Part shown: positions 10,860 to 23,999 of the stretch, one piece after another | How positions within the stretch are numbered: the stretch's first letter is position 1 | How the letters are laid out: the number at the start of each line of letters is the position of its first letter | Source of the DNA: Gnetum montanum | Taxonomy: Eukaryota > Streptophyta > Gnetopsida > Gnetales > Gnetaceae | Direction of reading: 5' to 3' | DNA: 64,000 bases | Assembly (NCBI GenBank): GCA_015680685.1 | Contig: MNCI01026259.1 | Coordinates: forward strand, 330,612-394,611 | Made by a program: the position numbers and the translations under genes | The notes under the pieces: model-generated | Told to the model about the DNA's origin: nothing | The model's input: the letters and a program-made list of their open reading frames with translations, nothing else | Databases searched by the model: none

Positions 10860-11660
10860 ATCTCAAGGACCCTAGCTAATATCTGGTATAGAATTAATTA
10901 ATTTAGACTTAACTACTACTTTATCACTATCCTTTCTCTTCCTTCTACAAATAATAAGACCACTAGGATGAGTCACCTCTAGAACATAATCTCCTTTACT
11001 CCTTTCCCTACTACTACTCTGCATTTGATCATCAATAAAAATTTTGCTATTGTTATCTTTATGTGTTCTAAAAATAGCCTCTCTCTTATTCAACCTTTTC
11101 CTCAATTTCCATTCAGTAGCAACATTACATGCTTGTGATGGATGCTTCAATGGAGCTATGTCAGAGGTTAAATTGGAGTCATTATGTGGTCTGTATGATG
11201 TATGTTGATTTGGTAGTTATTTAGGGAAACTAGATGGTGTTGGTGGTTGATCGATTGAGACCAAGCTTTGAGTTTTTATAGTGGAAAAGTCTACATCAGG
11301 GAATTTTTGTGCCATGCACTATAAAATAAATCTTAAATATTCTAAACATCTGTCTTCACGAACTCAAGAGTATGGTTTTGATGCCATATAGCACTTTCTA
11401 ACATCATATGTACATCTGTAACAAAGTCTAGCATGTTATAGTATTCAAAATGGTCAAGCCTTTCTTCAATATCTTGATCTTTGTTATGGTTTACAAAAAT
11501 TCTTGGGAAGCCTAAAGTGTCATTTTTCATTGAACTAGATATCCATTTAAGCACTTTCATAAAAAGGCTCTTGTACTTTTTTTAAGTCACTTTTGAAATA
11601 TGCACTCTAGGGCTTGAAGAAATACCAGTGTAACCAATGCATGGTCTCCACCTTTTTGTA
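10860..11660 (-). pseudogene. coding-like fragment, possible bromodomain remnant
   Basis: Read on the minus strand, two adjacent open stretches do not look like retroelement protein. The first (11342-11560) has WISSSMKNDTLGFPRIFVN, DIEERLDHFEYYNMLDF and VTDVHMMLESAIWHQN. The last block resembles the helical core of a bromodomain (F..DV..M...A). The second (10872-11150) has ATEWKLRKRLNKREAIFRTH, SSSRERSKGDYVLEVTHPSG and a Lys/Arg-rich tail. Together they could be a captured or decayed piece of a chromatin-protein gene. The family is not established, and a frameshift and stops separate the blocks. It lies just after LTR E. Confidence 0.3.
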
Positions 11661-12970
11661 GGATGCTTTGGTACACTAGGTATAGACTTGGTGTACCCAC
11701 TACAATGGTTATTTTTTAAAAATAATCCATTGCTTTGGATGAAGAATTTTTTCTATAAGAATATCTTCTTTTGGTGGAATATCTCATCTACATTTTGTAT
11801 CTAGTGTTGCAAGATGATGTTGTTACTTCCCCATTATTGAAAATAATTAATAAAACTAAAACTAGATGTTCCATTGTTTTTCATTACTTGAGAACTTTAG
11901 AAATTTTATCTATATTTTGGTATTATAAATTTGTCACTTAAGTAGTGAAAAAATGCATTGTTCACCATTATTTTGAAATCTGTTGACTAATAAATTCAAG
12001 TAAATGAACAAGCTTGAAGGTTACCCAACCTAAGACCACTAAATAAGGTTTTGGTTAACATCACAAGTATTTGTTAATTTCTTGATATCTTAAGATCCCA
12101 TTGGTTAATTCAATATTATAGCTGAAGAAAAGGTAGTGCAACAAAAGCAACATCACATCACACCATTAGTGCACTCAACATTAGAATGAATTTTAGTGTC
12201 TTTTGATACAATTTGAAGATGAACAATTTTCTAGAGAATATGATCATTCATGCTTTGAATATTTTGATTACACATCTTACAACCATGGTTGCTAGTCTTT
12301 GCAAATCCTTCCAAATAAATTGGGATTAGTGGCCTAATCAATGAGTTAGTCAACTTTCTACTGCTTAGGTTCACATATGCTTTAGTTGATGGTTGTTCTA
12401 ACATTGTGCTTAGTGTTATCCACTTCTCATATCATAATTTATCTTTTCATGATGATGTTAATAGTGCATAAGTAAATTCCCTGAGTATTTCTTTTCATCC
12501 TACTCTATGCAATCTATGCTCTTCTTAGGACTCAAGGACTATTACAAGATCATTGTCATTTGAAGAGGTAGGGCCAAAGCACCTATCTCAACGTATCATA
12601 ACACACATCACTAAACTTTATGATAGCTAATACATTTTTCTATCATTTTTCAAAATATTTTGCGTTGCATAGTGTGATTTCTTGCATGGTTTCTTTTTTC
12701 ATAACATTGTATTATTCTTGTCACATTATCAAAGTCATTACTTTGGATCATCAAAACTTTATAGACTATAGTACTCATTGTCATATTATTGCACTATGCA
12801 ACTATGGTTACTGCTACATCCCTGCATTAAATAGTATGACTATGGCTATTTGTTGATTTTAAATTTATATGTTTTATATAAACATAAATGGTAAATGTAG
12901 CAAGGCTAAAAATAAAAATGGTAAATAAAATGTGATGTAATGATAATTGTAAATCAATGTATATGCATAT
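11661..12970. other. no recognised gene
   Basis: This AT-rich stretch has one short open frame on the plus strand (12620-12856, hydrophobic and His/Tyr-rich) that I do not recognise. A weak plus-strand frame near 12330-12440 reads TYALVDGCSNIVLSVIHFS, which could be a remnant of a retroelement protease (ALVDGCSNIV), but this is too short to assign. Confidence 0.3.
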
Positions 12971-12974
12971 AGGT

Positions 12975-13075
12975 AAAACTTGCAAATGATGCTAGCAATG
13001 TTGCTAGTTTTAGGCTTTAGCGGGTTGTGATGTTGCTAGTTTTATACCTTAGTGTGCCATGATCCATACTTTTCC
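12975..13075 (-). repeat. CTAAAGCCTAAAACTAGCA-type repeats after J protease
   Basis: On the minus strand 'catggcacactaaggtataaaactagcaac' is followed by 'ccgctaaagcctaaaactagcaac'. These are diverged copies of the motif in elements E and F, again downstream of protease. They tie J to the same Tat-like group. Confidence 0.45.
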
Positions 13076-13559
13076 TAGCAAGTATGGGATCTCCTCAAAA
13101 CATCATATAAGGCTAAGACCAATATCAAAACATGATATAATGTCACAAATGTAATCAAATGATTCTTAACAAGAGAGGGCATAAGACATTTAATTGAAAC
13201 TTGTTGCTTAATCTTCAATAGATTAATGAGTCCCTTTGGCATGATCTTCTTCTTACCATTTCTCTTATTCAATATGGCAAGCCACATGCATTTTTGTTAA
13301 CCATCCCATGTTGCAGAGTTAGTATGGGTGGTCCTAGCCTAAGTATCAAGGGTTTTCTCTTGAAACTCCACCTCTAAACCTTGGTCAATGTTAATATAGT
13401 TAACTAAAGGTAGTAACACATTATCTCCATGAATGAAAAATTCCTCTTTCTCATAGGGCAAGTAAATCTCTTGATGTATAAGGGATGAGACTACATGAAG
13501 CTTAGCTAACCATGATCTATCTTTTCAACCACTAGGAAGTTGGTGGATGTAGGAAATTA

Positions 13560-15290
13560 CTCATTAGTTATGAAATCCAAGGAGATGAAACCTTACAATG
13601 CTACTTGTGAGCCACTAAATGACTTGAGTGTTGAGGTAGTGGATTCTTAGATGTTCTTGGTTAAGCCTAGTTTGTCAACAATGAAAAATGGCACCATGTT
13701 AGTTGCTGCCCCATCATCCACATGGACATGATGAACCTTGAACTTGCTAACATGTATGATAATGAGGAGAGGATTAGATAGCACTTCTCCATTTTGAGAG
13801 TCAATCTTCATCTCACCATTACAAAAGTTAAGCATTAGTTAATGTCCATATTTCCTAAGTAAAGAATGCTCAATTATAGAGTAGATCAACTATTTGTTGG
13901 TAGAAATGTCTTTGCTTATAAGGATAGAAGTTAACACTTAAGCTAGTGCATATTTGTGAGTAGGAGAAGTCATGACCAAGTCATACAGGTTTGGTGATGT
14001 GTTCTTTTATTTCAATGACTATTTGTCTTGTTCCATTGTTGTAAGAAAACTCTTTTCCTTAGCATGTGATCTTTTGGCCCTAGTGGTTTTAACTTCCTTC
14101 ATCCTTCCAAGCATGTGTGGCTTAGGTTTTGACATAGGTGCCTTGGGCTCCTTGTCTATGGATGTAGCTGATCTTGGTGTAGGCCAAGGTGGGTTAAATT
14201 ATTTTGAAGCCTTTTTTTGTTGGTTATATTTAGTGGGCTTAGTCATGGATCTAGTGATAGGTTGATTTTGTTACCATTGTGATAATGATTTCTAAATAAC
14301 CTCTAAATTATGGACCACTATACGTGGGCTTTGGTCATGGGCTATTATAGTTCTTCTTGTCAAAGTTAGAGGAACCTAGATAACAAATGGTTCCTTAGGC
14401 TTCGGAGGATTAACAACTCATGATCTTGGTTGTGAAGTTGATGCCATTAAAGGTGGAACATGTATCATGAAAGACTTCTTAGGTGTTAGAGGAGGTGGTA
14501 CTTCTATTATGAAAGGCTCTATAGGATTTTTGTTTTAAGGTTGTAGTCATACTTTGATGGCAAATGGTTTCCTAGAAGGATGGACCATTTTGGTTCCATG
14601 AATGAGGCTACAGTATAGGAGTTATTGTTGGTTCTAAGAGATTTGAGCTCATTCAAAAACTACCCATGATATATCATCTTCTAGAGGTCATCCTTTAATG
14701 CTAGGAAAAACTTGGTGTCATGATGAGCCATTTGATGATAATAACAATACCTATCTAGTCTAAAGTACTTTGGTAAATTCAGATCATCTTTGATCACTAT
14801 CATTTGGTCTCTAGCTATGTTACAAACATGATCATGTCTCTTATAAGCTTCCTTATATAGTTTCTTATGTTGTATATGGTTGTCTTTAAGAAACTATTCT
14901 AACTTACTTAATTCACTAATGGCAATGATAGGATTCTTCTTATCATGGATGATAAGGGGTCCTAGGTTATGGAACTACTCCATAAGCTTCCTCTCCATTG
15001 ACCAGTTTCCACTACCACTACTTTTGTAGTCATATTATGTTCATGGCAAGCTATAGTTCCTATCTATATGTTGACCAAAGCACAAAAATAGAGAGGGGTT
15101 AATATCTACTTGATTTATTTTTACTTCTTGTATAGAAGTAGGAACTAGAGTGATAGGTTCTAATTGAGAATCTACTAATGGATCCTTTGTCCAAATAAGA
15201 TTGAAGTTATGTATCAGTGTTGGATTCCTAGGCTAAAAATCTATTCTCCTAGCATGGAGATATCCTCTTCTAGCATCTACCATTATTGGA
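13560..15290 (-). pseudogene. gag-protease of Tat-like element J
   Basis: The frame starts near 15285 (MVDARRGYLHARRI), just after a primer-binding site. It contains IARDQMIVIKDDL and YFRLDRYCYYHQMAHHDT, which match the gag C-terminal region of F (YFKLDQYYHYHQMAGYS). The aspartic protease follows at about 13560-13835: VHHVHVDDGAATNMVPFFIV, DKLGL, LKSFSGSQVALQGF and FPTSTNFLVVE. The matching F protease has RVHVDDGAAMNIV and LKSFNGSHVIVKG. DDGA is the active-site motif. The capsid part of gag seems much shorter than in F, so an internal deletion is likely. No pol follows. Confidence 0.65.
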
Positions 15291-15323
15291 AATAGCAATT
15301 TAAAAGAAGAAATTAACAAAATG

Positions 15324-15338
15324 TATACTCTAATACTA
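15324..15338 (-). other. candidate primer-binding site of J
   Basis: On the minus strand TAGTATTAGAGTATA follows the LTR-like end GGTGTTACA after three bases. It differs from the initiator-Met-tRNA type site TGGTATCAGAGTA by two transitions (G to A, C to T). The gag-like start lies about 40 bases further on. Confidence 0.45.
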
Positions 15339-15341
15339 CCT

Positions 15342-17985
15342 TGTAACACCATCCTTCCTAATTCTTGGATTAGAGAACATTACATTGTGTAAAAATCCTA
15401 ATGAAATTATTGGTTATGGTAAAGAACAAGATAATGAATGAACTATATAGTGAAAGAAAAGAAGGGATTTTAATGTGAATCCATGAACCAAGGAAAGAGA
15501 GGAACTAAATAGTGGAAGAAAGACATACAGTAATATAAAGCTACAAATTGAAATCTTTATAAATATATAAAATCATCATAAAAAAAGGTCTAATCCATAT
15601 AACTAACCATAACTCCAAGCTAGAAAAAGGAGATAACATCTAATAAAATGCTAAAATAACAACAATGTATATAGACAAATCCTAAACTAGAAATATAACA
15701 TCATCAAGCTCAAAATAGCTCAACAAAACTTCCAAGATATCAAATCCCTCCCAATATGATCAACCCATAAATATAATGTTTTATTAGTATAAAATTAAGT
15801 AAGAAACCTTGACACCATATCCAACTGATTAATTAGAAGATCTTATGGAAGTTAGAAGAAGTATGAATAACCTAGAAAACATGTTGAATCAAAATATCCA
15901 AGTAAACATACAAACATATAGCCAAAATTCATTCATCAAATAATGCAAAAACCAAGGTTTTCCATCTTCAAGCATCCCCACAAGCAAGAAGGCTAGTGAG
16001 CATTAGACTTAGTGTAAAATGTCTGTCAAGTTGTCGTGTGTACTTGTTAAATCCAAAAACCAAATTATATCCAAAAAAATATTAAATTACCATGTATATG
16101 AATTTATTATTCATCTCAAACTAAACATGGAGCATCATCCAAGAATTGCTTCCAACATTATCAATCATATCGGTGGTAGAGACATCACCTCTAATGTTTT
16201 AGAGGAAGAAACAAAAAATATCAATGAGCCATAAAATCACCCTCTCACATTGGATGGGGCCTACAATGAGAGCCATATTGATGCATCCCAATAGAAATTA
16301 ATCACAAAACCATCTCAAGGAATCCCATCTTCAAGGAACCAAAACATGCAATGTTAGCTCCATCATCTAAATATTCATCAAACATACAAGTATGGCAAAC
16401 TAAACTAATGGTGTATGATAAAAAAAAACTAGAAGAATTCATGTCATCCAAGAGATTTAGGAATATAAGGAATCTTCACAAGAATATCAATCCAATAAAT
16501 GACATATTACCATCATTTCCAAACTAATCATATAGAAGACTAGTATTATAAGGAACCAATTCCAACATCCAAGAAATCATACATATCTTAAAAATACCTC
16601 AAGATGAAAATAAAATTCAAGAGGAGAAATTATGATCATAACTTTCAAATAAATCAGTAGCATCATAACAATGGGAAGATTGAAGTGGTTATGAATCAAT
16701 AATCACATATTGATCATTCTTCAAAGCCATGAAACATTCACTTATCAAAGAAGGTATATCAAAACTTAATACCCAATAAGAGGATTAATGGAATCAAATC
16801 AAGAAAGAATATATGTAAGGAGGATCTAGGAATAATCACAAAGATGTCCAAGATAAATATCCAAGATGATCAATAGGAAAAACCACAAATCATCCAAGGT
16901 TCAAACCAAGTAATATTCATCATTTAAGGAAATTTATATAATAATCCAAGGACACAAGAAAACATCATAAATTTAGCAATGGTGGAATATTTGACAAGGT
17001 TTTAGGAAGCTTAGAGACCAAGAAAAATACCATAAAACTAGGTTAATTATAGTTATGGACTCTTAGTGAAGACATTACATAATTTAGGAGACATCCCATA
17101 ATAGATATTTACAAAGGGTAAAAGGCATCCTAGGTAGGGTCAAGATTTTTTTAATTGAGATGTCTTAGGGTTTGGAAAGGTGTCTCAAGTAGGGTGGAGA
17201 TATCTTTCCCAAGAATGAAATGTCTTTTTGGGTTGCTTCCCTTATAGAAGAGACATATTTCAAGGACTTAAGTCATCTAGAATAATCTAGGAAGGTTTCA
17301 AATTTACCTAGAAAGGAATCAAAACAATGAAAAAAATTAAGAAAACTACATGAGAGAGATCAAAATCCCAAGAATAAGATTCAACAAAGAGCAAGAGTAT
17401 TCCAATGACTGAATTGAAATGAAAACTAAAATTGGTAAGATGAAATTTGGGGATCTCAAAATGAAAAGAATAAAATCCATATGACTTTAATTACAACGCA
17501 TAAATTAAAAGGAATTAGATGAAAATCATCACAACATAGGTAATCCAATAGCTCAAGACAAGAGCTTAGATTCAAGAAAAGAAAAGAAAAATTCTAACCA
17601 AAATATCAAAGATGAAAGAAAATCCTAATACTTTAAACTTTCCATTGAATAAAACCAAATCATAACATCTAGGTTCAAGATATAATTAAACAAGAATTAC
17701 AATAGCTCTAATCATTCTATTATAATAGATAAGAAATTTTTAAATCAACAAAAACCAATTCCAAAAAATGATTGAAATAATTCTCACAACACCAATGTCC
17801 ATAAATGATGAAACAACATTATCATAATAACACAAAATCTACCAAATGAACATTTTAAGTATTCAAAGAAATTTCCATCACTCCAGAAATAACATCATAT
17901 CAATGTGAAATAATAATATAAAAACCATTTAAAAAATGTGAAAAAACTTGCAACCATAAATTAAAAAGAATCCAAGATTACTCAT
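15342..17985 (-). repeat. candidate 5' LTR (part) of J
   Basis: This non-coding, AT-rich stretch ends GGTGTTACA on the minus strand, immediately before the primer-binding site of J. The other end is unclear. It may be cut by the insertion of chromovirus H, whose 3' LTR seems to end at 17986, or TGTGACATGAG at 17991 may be the LTR start itself. No second copy is in the window to test this. I see no gene here; the open frame at 16019-16234 looks incidental. Confidence 0.35.
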
Positions 17986-18159
17986 GTCACATCCCCATTC
18001 TAAAATTATGTTGTTGCAAAACATAAATGATGACTCTTCATAACAAATGTTATGATATTGCAAAAAGACCTAAAAGAATAGTTGTATTTAAGACTCGAAA
18101 TGACATATTGTAATAACATATATTTCTCTTAAGGTGACATTTTGAGTTTTAACTTAAGG

Positions 18160-18167
18160 TATTTATA
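18160..18167 (-). promoter_or_regulatory. TATA box in LTR H
   Basis: On the minus strand CTAGGTATAAATACC gives TATAAATA, about 170 bases before the proposed LTR end. This is a normal place for the U3/R promoter of an LTR element. The family promoter function is inferred, not shown. Confidence 0.4.
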
Positions 18168-20587
18168 CCTAGGCATGGAGTTGATAAATTAGTAAAAGAG
18201 GAGTTACAAGCTTTTGGTGAAATAGGACATGAAGATAACTAGCTATCCCTTCTCATTGGTGATGGGCCTAACCATGGTGGTAGTGTATGATAGCCTCTAA
18301 GGGATAGATGTTGAAGGAAGATAACAAAAATAAATACTTAGAGCATGATCCAAATATACTATTATACATTAATAAAGCATTCTTTTCTTTTCCCTCATGC
18401 ATTTTCCCTATTATCTCATTTACACATAATATCAAATTCTAAGAATATTTGACATTTTTCACATATTTATTTTACACATAATTTCTAATACAACTTATAT
18501 TTAACATTTTCCACAACATCCATGAACAACATATCACATTTGGTATTTGAGAAAATCATGATTGAAGAGCCAATCAAATTCAAGGATTGACTATAATCTA
18601 ATGATGAACCATGGAGCCACAGTCTAGGGAGAGATGATTCATATAATCAAGAAGATAACCTTCAAGTGATTTTCAAGACCAATTGAGTTAGAACTATACA
18701 TCTATAGGAGAATTATGAACGCATATCATGTTCAAGATAGACCTTAGCAACCCATAAGATTCTTTCAATGAGTGATCAAGAGATTTGAGATCTCCTCAAC
18801 AAGCTACATCAATTGTAAGATGTGTTGGTATAACAAATATACATTGGTCTCAGTAACTCTTACTCATATTGTAGTGATGCTAGAAATGCTAATTAATTAA
18901 TTAATTGATAAGTTCCTCCCATAGGGTTAGTAACTATGGCCTTAGTTGAGACTCATTGCTCCTAAATATCTAATTGTTGTAACTTGATGTTACTCATCTT
19001 ATCTATGACTTATGTATTGGTAGGTTTAAGGAAGGTCAAACTAGCCATAAGATTACCTCATCCATACTTAACAAGTAATGCTTATTATCAATAGATACAT
19101 AGGGAAACCAATTCTTAGTAGTGTAATGTCTTAATTTTCTAACATTATACTTAGTATCTTCCTAGGGTATAATCATTATCCAAAAGAATAGGCCTACATC
19201 ATACTTGTCAAATTATAAGATAAAAGAATTATATTCTTCTCCAAGGATTAGTATATCATTTACAATCAAATCACAAATCATCTACAAGTCATCATGTCAC
19301 CCATACATTAGCCTAATAATATCAATTTAACAAAATAATTTATTTTAGTCCATTTAAGTCATAAAACCCCAACTTAGTGTTTGGATCCTAAGACCATGCC
19401 CAATGTGTATTACTTGTCGAGATGATTTTGATGGTACAAATTTTATCCTAATTAGAGTTGTGGATTGGAAGATATTTTTGCTTAAAGTTTCTCATTATGC
19501 ATGCATTAAAAAATAATAAATTATTAAATTATGAAATTATTTATTTTAAATTTTAAGAAAATTCAAAATTTTAATATCAAGAATCAAACCCAAAATTTTC
19601 CCATAGCTAATTGAAACTTATCCCATCATCCTATGAAATGCCACATTATTTGCTAGGGTAGGAAGAATAAAATAATATTAAAAGGTTAAAAAAACCTTAG
19701 TGTCAAAATTCTAGGGATGGGATTTGTACATACAACCTTATCTTTTCCATGGCCAATGGATAAGTCATGCTTTGCTGGCCATCAAGGAAATTTTCTTAGA
19801 AATTATATGTAGATGTATACTTATATACAAATTCATGATTTAGTAAATTTAATTTTAAAAAATAATTATAATATTTAATTTTTTGTTAAAAAAATTTAAT
19901 ACACACACACACACACATATTGACATAAAATGAAAGGGCCATGAGGTCCTAGAAGGGTCCAAGTTATCATACATGAGGCCATGCTAGTCTATGAAGGGCC
20001 ATGCTAGCCCATTTTGGCCTACCCAACCTTGCATTGGGCTATGCAAGCTCATTTGAACTTGCATAAGTCATGTGATGGCCGACCTCCACTATTGTGGCCT
20101 AGCCCTCTATGCTGCCATCTGCTTTTGTCACACCACTATGTGTTGTTCACCCATCCACCATGCCTCATCCTCCCTTTTGCCATATTGTTTGCCTTGCCCC
20201 CATACCTAACATGTCATATCTTGCCATAGTACCTATTTCATTGCTTCTACCTACCATCATGCATTTTTTGTTGCTACAACATTACTCTACTATCATTCCA
20301 TCCTACATAACCATTGGATGGTAAGCCATAACTAATAAAATCCTCATTACATGGCCAACATCATAAGAATTCTTCTACCATGGCTTCTTACAACCCTACC
20401 ATATCATCTACACCCTATAATTAGTGCCTTGCCATATGTTGTGTTCTTTACCATTCTCTACCACTATTGTTGGGACCATTTTTGCCACCACCTATGCCTT
20501 TATTTTCATTTCCTTTATCTCCTATATCACTAGAAAATCTGCTAATATTGTTGGTAGTCCACAATATCCATGAATATTGTCACTGCT

Positions 20588-20812
20588 AAGATAACCTACC
20601 TTCCCTGGTAGCTATTGATGCTGAAAAAACTTACCTTCTTTAGTGACCATGGATTTTTTGGTGTCGAGAAAACCTACATCATTTGATAACTCATAGACTT
20701 TGCTAATGCTAAATAAATTTACCTTCTTTGACAACACATAGACACTATCGTCATTGAGAAAACTTACCTTCTTTTGAAACTTGTAAATACCACTAATGCT
20801 AGAAAAACCTTA
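20588..20812. repeat. ~45-bp imperfect tandem repeat in LTR H
   Basis: About five units share AAAACTTACCTTCTTT...GATA...TTGNTAATGCTGA-like text, with starts near 20588, 20621, 20666, 20710 and 20757. They are diverged from one another. The array sits in the U3 part of the proposed LTR, where repeated blocks are often found. Confidence 0.5.
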
Positions 20813-22513
20813 CTAGAATGAGTATTGATACACATGTGTCTTACCATAGTTACAATATCTGAATGTTAATGTCTTATGTCAACATGAAGTCTTTCCATGG
20901 AAATTCCTTTATCAATTTGAGAAGAATTTAGAAAAGATGGAATACATAGGTATTACAAAAAAATGAATCTTGTGAAAGTTCTTCTTTCAAGACATATAAT
21001 TAACCTATTACAGAATTCACATCATTGATGGTTGAATGATCTTTTATTAAGAAGTAAATTTTAAATTAACCCAAATGTTTAAACAAAAATTAGAAGATAA
21101 GATCTTTAAGATTCCAAAGCTTCAAATCATGAATAAGAATGAATGATTAAGATTTTGGATAAACCACATAGCTTTAGCATTGATATTTGAAATCTAGTAA
21201 GAAAGATATGTATGTATGGTTAATAGATATTGAATTGCAAAATCAACATGTTTAGATGCCATACTTTACCAAGTGGCATACTTGATTAATCAAATTTAGG
21301 AAATTTAGAAAAATAAGTTATTCCTACTTATATGACTCTAGTGTCATTCATCCTTTATGGACACTTTAATGTGAAAGTTGAAAGTAGTATTTATTAATTC
21401 TTAAAACTTGGATGGATAACAGAACCATTGAAAGATAAATCCAATTTGAAGAAGATATTTCCATATATTCAACATTTAATTCCATTGGCTAGTGTAAATT
21501 CTGCTTACATCAAAATCATAAATAGAGAAGTTAAATTCCAAAATTTAGGAATATATGATATTGATGGATAGTACTCATCAAGAACCATATTTTATGAATT
21601 ACACTACCATGATTAGTGAAGATATATTAACGTCATTCTTCATTGAGACCATGGACTACATGTGGTATGATGTCTAATTCATCAAAGTTATCAAGTTACT
21701 AGAGTTAATTTCTAACGAGGAAGTTGAGAAGAAGCAAGATCAAGCCCTACCATCCCAAATAATACCATCCAATCATATACCCCTTATGGTGGAACTTCAA
21801 CTACTTTCATCAATTCCCATGATTGATTGAGATCAAGGAGTATCTTAACCTTACTTTCATCAATTGTTAAAGTGTGTGGAAAGAAAGAGACATGAAATTT
21901 TTAATGGAGATTAATCAAAATGATGAAATAGAAGAAAAATAGCTAATTTCCAAAATAAACATTGACCGAAAAGAATATTACCACCAATCTTTTCCATAAA
22001 ACAAGTAACTTCCTCTATGTTCACGTAACTCCCACATGTGCTAAATTAATAAATAAAATAATTCCATTAAAAATAACTATTTTTGAAATATTGTAATAAA
22101 CCTATAATGAAAAAATAAAATTAATTAATTAAATATTCAACATGTAGATATCAACACCATATCATAAAAAAGACCATAAAATACACCCAAAGAAATTAAA
22201 GAAATCATGTCATGCCATGGTTTAAACTAATCCAAATGAAATCCTACCACACTCAAAAATAGGGTTAGTGCACATATGTTAAATGATAATAAATAAAAAT
22301 ATCTAAATATGTATATAAATATACATACATTAAAAGATACATAAAAACATTAATACACCCATGCATCTTAAGGTCAATCATCATAAAATTTCAAATGAAA
22401 AATCAAAAGACTATATTGAACCAATAATATTCATAAAACATACTCAAGCATAAGCATCACAATCTCAATAAAGATCATACATACTCATAATATAAAAAAT
22501 GAGGGTTGTTACA

Positions 22514-22528
22514 TCCTTCCCCCTTAAG
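22514..22528 (-). other. polypurine tract of H
   Basis: On the minus strand CTTAAGGGGGAAGGA sits directly before the LTR start TGTAACAACCC and right after the chromodomain remnant. Confidence 0.65.
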
Positions 22529-22529
22529 A

Positions 22530-23070
22530 ATCTTCCTCCCAAAAGATCTTAGGATGGGATGAATGTAAATTAGACTTAAGCTTCCAAGTACCCTCTTCAA
22601 AATCATGGAAACTTCATAAGACCTTTAGCATGGGAATAATCTTGCTACATAACTAATAATTCATGTATTTGATCACTTTAATAAGATGATCTACATTCAA
22701 GACATCAATTTGAAGCTATACCTTAATGCAAGTGATAAGACTATGATTGAAGACATAGTTCCAAATCATGGAGACATGAAACAAATCATGCATGCTTGAA
22801 AGCTATAAAGGAAAATCAACATGATATGCAATTTCTACTATGTATTGAAGAACATCAAATGGTCTAATGTAATGAGATCAAATTTTTTCATTTGGACCAA
22901 AACAAATCAAGCCTTTCAGTGGAGAGACATGAACAAACACCTTATCACAATGTGCAAACTCAACAAGTCTTCTTCTATGATTCACGAAGCTTACCTAGTA
23001 ATCCTAAGTTACTTTAAGCCTCTCAAAAATCTTCCTAATATTTTCTTTCATCCATATCATATTATTTGAA
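22530..23070 (-). pseudogene. integrase C-terminus and chromodomain of H
   Basis: Near 22535-22620 the minus strand reads HDFEEGTWKLKSNLHSSHP, the EE.TWE.E core of a chromodomain, just before the PPT. Upstream (22640-22870) is KKFDLITLDHLMFFNTQ, matching the F.. .GPFEVL-type C-terminal part of chromovirus integrase. A chromodomain targets integration to modified chromatin. Its presence marks H as a chromovirus. Several stops and shifts are present. Confidence 0.65.
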
Positions 23071-23399
23071 TTAAAACACTCTTTATTTTTGATCACATCC
23101 CAACATAAAGAAGTATTGCAATGTCTCTTATACAAAAATTTATATAGTTTTACCTTCAAACTAGCTTGCTAATTATTGTTATAGGAAAAATATACTAGAG
23201 GTAATGGATGATCATAACTATCCAAAAACTACAATGCATAAACTAAAGTATATCCTCCAACACTTAGTTGACCTAGTTAACCATATTTTCAATTAACAAA
23301 TGATAAGCTGAAATCATATTCAACATAGTACTCATGTTATTTATGAATAGACATAAAAATCAAGATGTGAATTTGGCATAATGATCCAAGATAATATTG

Positions 23400-23950
23400 G
23401 CATGAATTTCATGCAGTCATAAGATCTCAGTCTTAAATAACTATGCAATATCCTCTTCTCTAACCAAATTATTCATAGCTATGAGATTAATTATGTTGCT
23501 CAATAAGTCCACAAAAATAAGGATAACATCATTTCCACCCCTAGTGCAAGGTAACCTTTTAATGAAATCCATACTGATCACCTTTCACTTCCACTCTAGA
23601 ATAGTGTAAGAGTACAAGTAACCAATTGGTCTTTGGTGCTCAAATTTAACCTACTTATAAATAAGACATCTAGCTATAAATTCTCTAATTTATTTCTTCA
23701 TGCCTAGCCACTAGTACAACCTCTTCAGCATCTAGTATATCTTATCACTACTTGAATATATCTAAAGCCTATCAAGATGAGTTTCCTTAATAGATGCTAC
23801 TACAAGGAACTAGGCACACATATGATCCTTAAGATGAAGCAATCCAAGTGAATCAACTACCATTAAAGAATAACTAGATCACTTAAGCTCCTCACACCAA
23901 GGATTACACTACTTATACACACAAATCTCACTAACCATAGAAAAATTAAT
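23400..23950 (-). pseudogene. integrase of chromovirus H
   Basis: On the minus strand IREFIARCLIYK, VKFEHQRPIGYLY, ILEWKxKVISMDFIKRLP and GGNDVILIFVDLLS are in order. These match the zinc-binding end (C..C, EHQRP.G) and the first catalytic Asp (MDFI..LP) of Tekay/Del-type integrases. The DDE core beyond this is heavily diverged. Confidence 0.75.
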
Positions 23951-23999
23951 CAATAGATTATGGAACTTACTAGCCGCATAGCTCAAGACATCAACAATA

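Larger units (their letters stand above)
17986..22513 (-). repeat. 3' LTR of chromovirus H
   Basis: On the minus strand the LTR starts TGTAACAACCC directly after a polypurine tract and the chromodomain. The likely end is GGGGATGTGACA, which mirrors the start as an imperfect inverted repeat. That makes about 4.5 kb, within the range of the long LTRs of Tekay/Del-type chromoviruses. A TATA box lies about 170 bases from the end. An (AC)n microsatellite (about 19901-19916) and a 45-bp repeat lie inside. Short open frames (20014-20533, 22821-23069) are not credible genes. The left boundary is the weaker one. Confidence 0.5.

Noticed and set aside
20014-20533. Overlapping His/Pro/Leu-rich plus-strand frames
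   Set aside because: They lie in the proposed LTR of chromovirus H, have no motif and overlap each other in different frames.
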